Positions 62,054 to 64,000 of a DNA stretch of 64,000 nucleotides are shown one piece after another. Position 1 is the stretch's first letter. Every line of letters starts with the position of its first letter. A model generated the notes under the pieces. It had not been told where the DNA came from. It did not search any database and saw only the letters and a list, made by a program, of their open reading frames with translations. This DNA comes from Salvelinus alpinus (lineage: Eukaryota; Chordata; Actinopteri; Salmoniformes; Salmonidae). Where the stretch lies: positions 68,227,241 through 68,291,240 of the forward strand of contig NC_092091.1 of assembly GCF_045679555.1 (NCBI RefSeq), given 5' to 3'. The position numbers were made by a program, and so were the translations under genes.

Positions 62054-63084
62054 TAGCCTAATTATCTTACTCCTGTCGATACAGAAATTCATAAAATAAT
62101 TCAAAATAAGCTACTACACCAGAAAGCATGATTTGGCCACAGAGGATCATTAGCTTCTTTAAAAACATATAAGCTGTGGATCCTCGTAAAACTGACTATC
62201 CTACCGATCCTTGACTTCGGCGATGTAATTTACAAAATAGACTCCAACACTCTACTCAGCAAATTGTATGCAGTCTATCACAGTGCCATCTGTTTTGCCA
62301 CCAAAGCCCCATATACTACCCACCACTGCGACTTGTATGCTCTCGTTGGCTGGCCCTCGCTTCATATTCGTCGCCAGACCCACTGGCTCCAGGTCATCTA
62401 TAAGTCTTTGCTAGGTAAAGCTCCGCCTTATCTCAGCTCACTGGTCACCATAGCAGCAGCAACCCAAAGCACGCACTCCTTATCTCAGCTCACTGGTCAC
62501 CATAGCAGCACCAACCCATAGCACGCGCTCCAGCTGGTATATTTCACCCCCAAAGCCAATTCCTCCTTTGGCCACCTTTCCTTCCAGTTCTCTGCTGCCA
62601 ATGACTGGAATGAATTTCAAAAATGACTGAAGCTGGAGACTCATATCTCCCTCTCTAACTTTAGGCACCAGCTGTCAGAGCAGCTCACCGATCACTGCAC
62701 CTGAACATAGCCCATCTGTAAATAGCCCATCCAACTACCCCATCCTCAAACTGTTATTCTTTTTATTTTAATTGCTCCTTTGCACCCCAGTATCTCTACT
62801 TGCACATTCATCTTCTGCACATCTATCACTCCAGTGTTTAATTGCTAAATTGTAATTATTGCGCCACTATGGCCTATTTATTGCCTTACCTCACCTCATT
62901 TGCACACACTGTATATAGACTTTTCTATTGTGTTATTGACTGTAATGTTTGTTTATTCCATGTGTAACTCTGTGTTGTTGTTTGTGTCGCACTGCTTTGC
63001 TTTATCTTGGCCAGGTCGCAGTTGCAAATGAGAACTTGTTCTCAACTGGCCTACCTGGTTAAATAAAGGTGAAATAAATAAAAA
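62054..63084 (+). mobile_element. L2-like LINE 3' fragment, second copy
   Basis: Same as 18600-19630, with two substitutions noted (62291 and near 62625). Confidence 0.82.
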
Positions 63085-63841
63085 AAATGTCATTGCCTAC
63101 AGTCAGAAGGCACCACAATTTAGGCAGCGCGCCTGGCAAATAGCCACATAGATGATTGTTGAGTTGCGAATGTCAGTGAAAAGTAGAAGCCCAGCCAGGT
63201 ATATCGCAATATTTCAAAATACAATTGAAGGAAAACATCATTTGGAAAGCAAATGTCTATTGCTGTAAAGAAAAGACAATGAAAATAATAATCTGTCTTT
63301 TGGTTATCAAAATTCTCAATTAATTGAGTGAACAGTAAAGCCTATCTTATTAGCACCAGCTAATATATGCGCACTCACATTCCTGGTGAGTGCGCATATT
63401 CACTCTTTCATGGTTGGATTAGTGCTACTTGAAAGTCAGTTTTTGGACAATAATTTCCTCCTCCAGGTTAGATGAACGTCATAATTGTGTGTGTCTACAC
63501 TTCTCATAGGACGATTAGATGGATCAGACAACATGGTTTTAATTGATCTGTTTGTCAGTGTCAGCAGAGTAGGCTACTCTGTAATTTTTGTCGTATTAAA
63601 AAAAGATTCTGCTAATGTCTCCAGTCATATAAAGTGTAGTAGAATTGCATGAAATGTGTTCATATAAGGCCATCTGTCTCAGCCTCCAGTAGCTTGTGTC
63701 GGGGGGCTAGGGCCAGTCTGTTATCTGTGTTGTGTTATATATATATATATATATCTCTCTCTGCATTTTTCTGGTGAAAATCACGTCAGGTGAACAGGTC
63801 AGGGTTCCATAGCTGCAGGCAGAACAGTTGAAACTGGAGTA

Positions 63842-63875
<34 letters not shown>

Positions 63876-63879
63876 TTTC

Positions 63880-64000
63880 CTCCAATGTGGAGGAGGAAAC
63901 CCCGTGCACCTGGCTCCCTTGGTTAGCGCGCACTGCGCCCGGCCCACCACAGGAGTCGCTGGTGCGCGATGAGACAAGGATATCCCTACCGGCCAAACCG
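63880..64000 (-). mobile_element. SINE, second copy, cut by the window end
   Basis: Matches the distal part of 20428-20678. The tRNA-like head lies beyond position 64000. Confidence 0.8.

Larger units (their letters stand above)
55871..64000. repeat. Second copy of 12423-20548 (same orientation)
   Basis: Collinear to the window end. Offset is 43448 at the start, 43452 after a longer TG repeat, 43454 after a longer CA repeat and 43452 at the end. By eye I saw only seven substitutions in 8.1 kb, e.g. 14434 G / 57888 C, 18837 C / 62291 T and 20494 G / A. Contents repeat the LINE 3' end, rnf150 exons 6 to 2, the MITE, the L2 fragment and part of the SINE. Confidence 0.97.

Overview
The window looks like nuclear DNA of a salmonid fish, given as an assembled scaffold with one 100-base N run at 55771-55870. 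Evidence: spliced vertebrate genes with GT/AG introns, tRNA-derived SINEs of salmonid type, several degenerate Tc1-like elements, L2-type and other non-LTR retrotransposons, palindromic MITEs, and long CA/GA microsatellites. No bacterial-style genes, operons, CRISPR arrays or ribosome-binding sites are present.

Two host genes are recognised. RNF150, a goliath-family membrane RING-H2 E3 ubiquitin ligase, lies on the minus strand with exon 1 at 28471-28927 and exons 2 to 6 at 16283 down to 13198; its last coding exon was not found. TBC1D9, a GRAM/TBC Rab-GAP family protein, lies head-to-head on the plus strand with exons 1 to 6 at 38313-50760; its remaining exons are absent. The two genes are also neighbours in human, which supports both calls. 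About 9.4 kb of repeat-rich DNA separates their starts.

Layout: 1-6358 is a GA-rich minisatellite split by a 5-kb retroelement chimera. The chimera is a 5'-truncated R2-type 3' end, then 28S rRNA sequence, then an APE-type LINE with a TTGAA tail. 6359-9324 is simple repeats, a 33-bp minisatellite and a MITE. 9325-13147 is a LINE remnant interrupted by a 2.66-kb hAT/Charlie-like transposon whose transposase has one visible frameshift. 13148-28927 is RNF150. 28928-38312 is intergenic and holds nested transposons, including a small LTR element with an in-frame 54-bp tandem repeat. 38313-51370 is the start of TBC1D9. 51371-55770 is a 35-bp minisatellite of about 125 copies running into the gap. 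55871-64000 is an almost identical second copy of 12423-20548, with RNF150 exons 6 to 2.

Main points for a second look: (1) the R2-28S-LINE chimera; (2) a 57-nt in-phase duplicate of the end of RNF150 exon 2, with splice-like borders and only synonymous changes over 17 codons; (3) the near-identical 8.1-kb copy across the gap, probably an assembly or haplotype duplication; (4) the small LTR element nested in a Tc1 relic. Exon borders and families were assigned by eye, without alignments or database searches.
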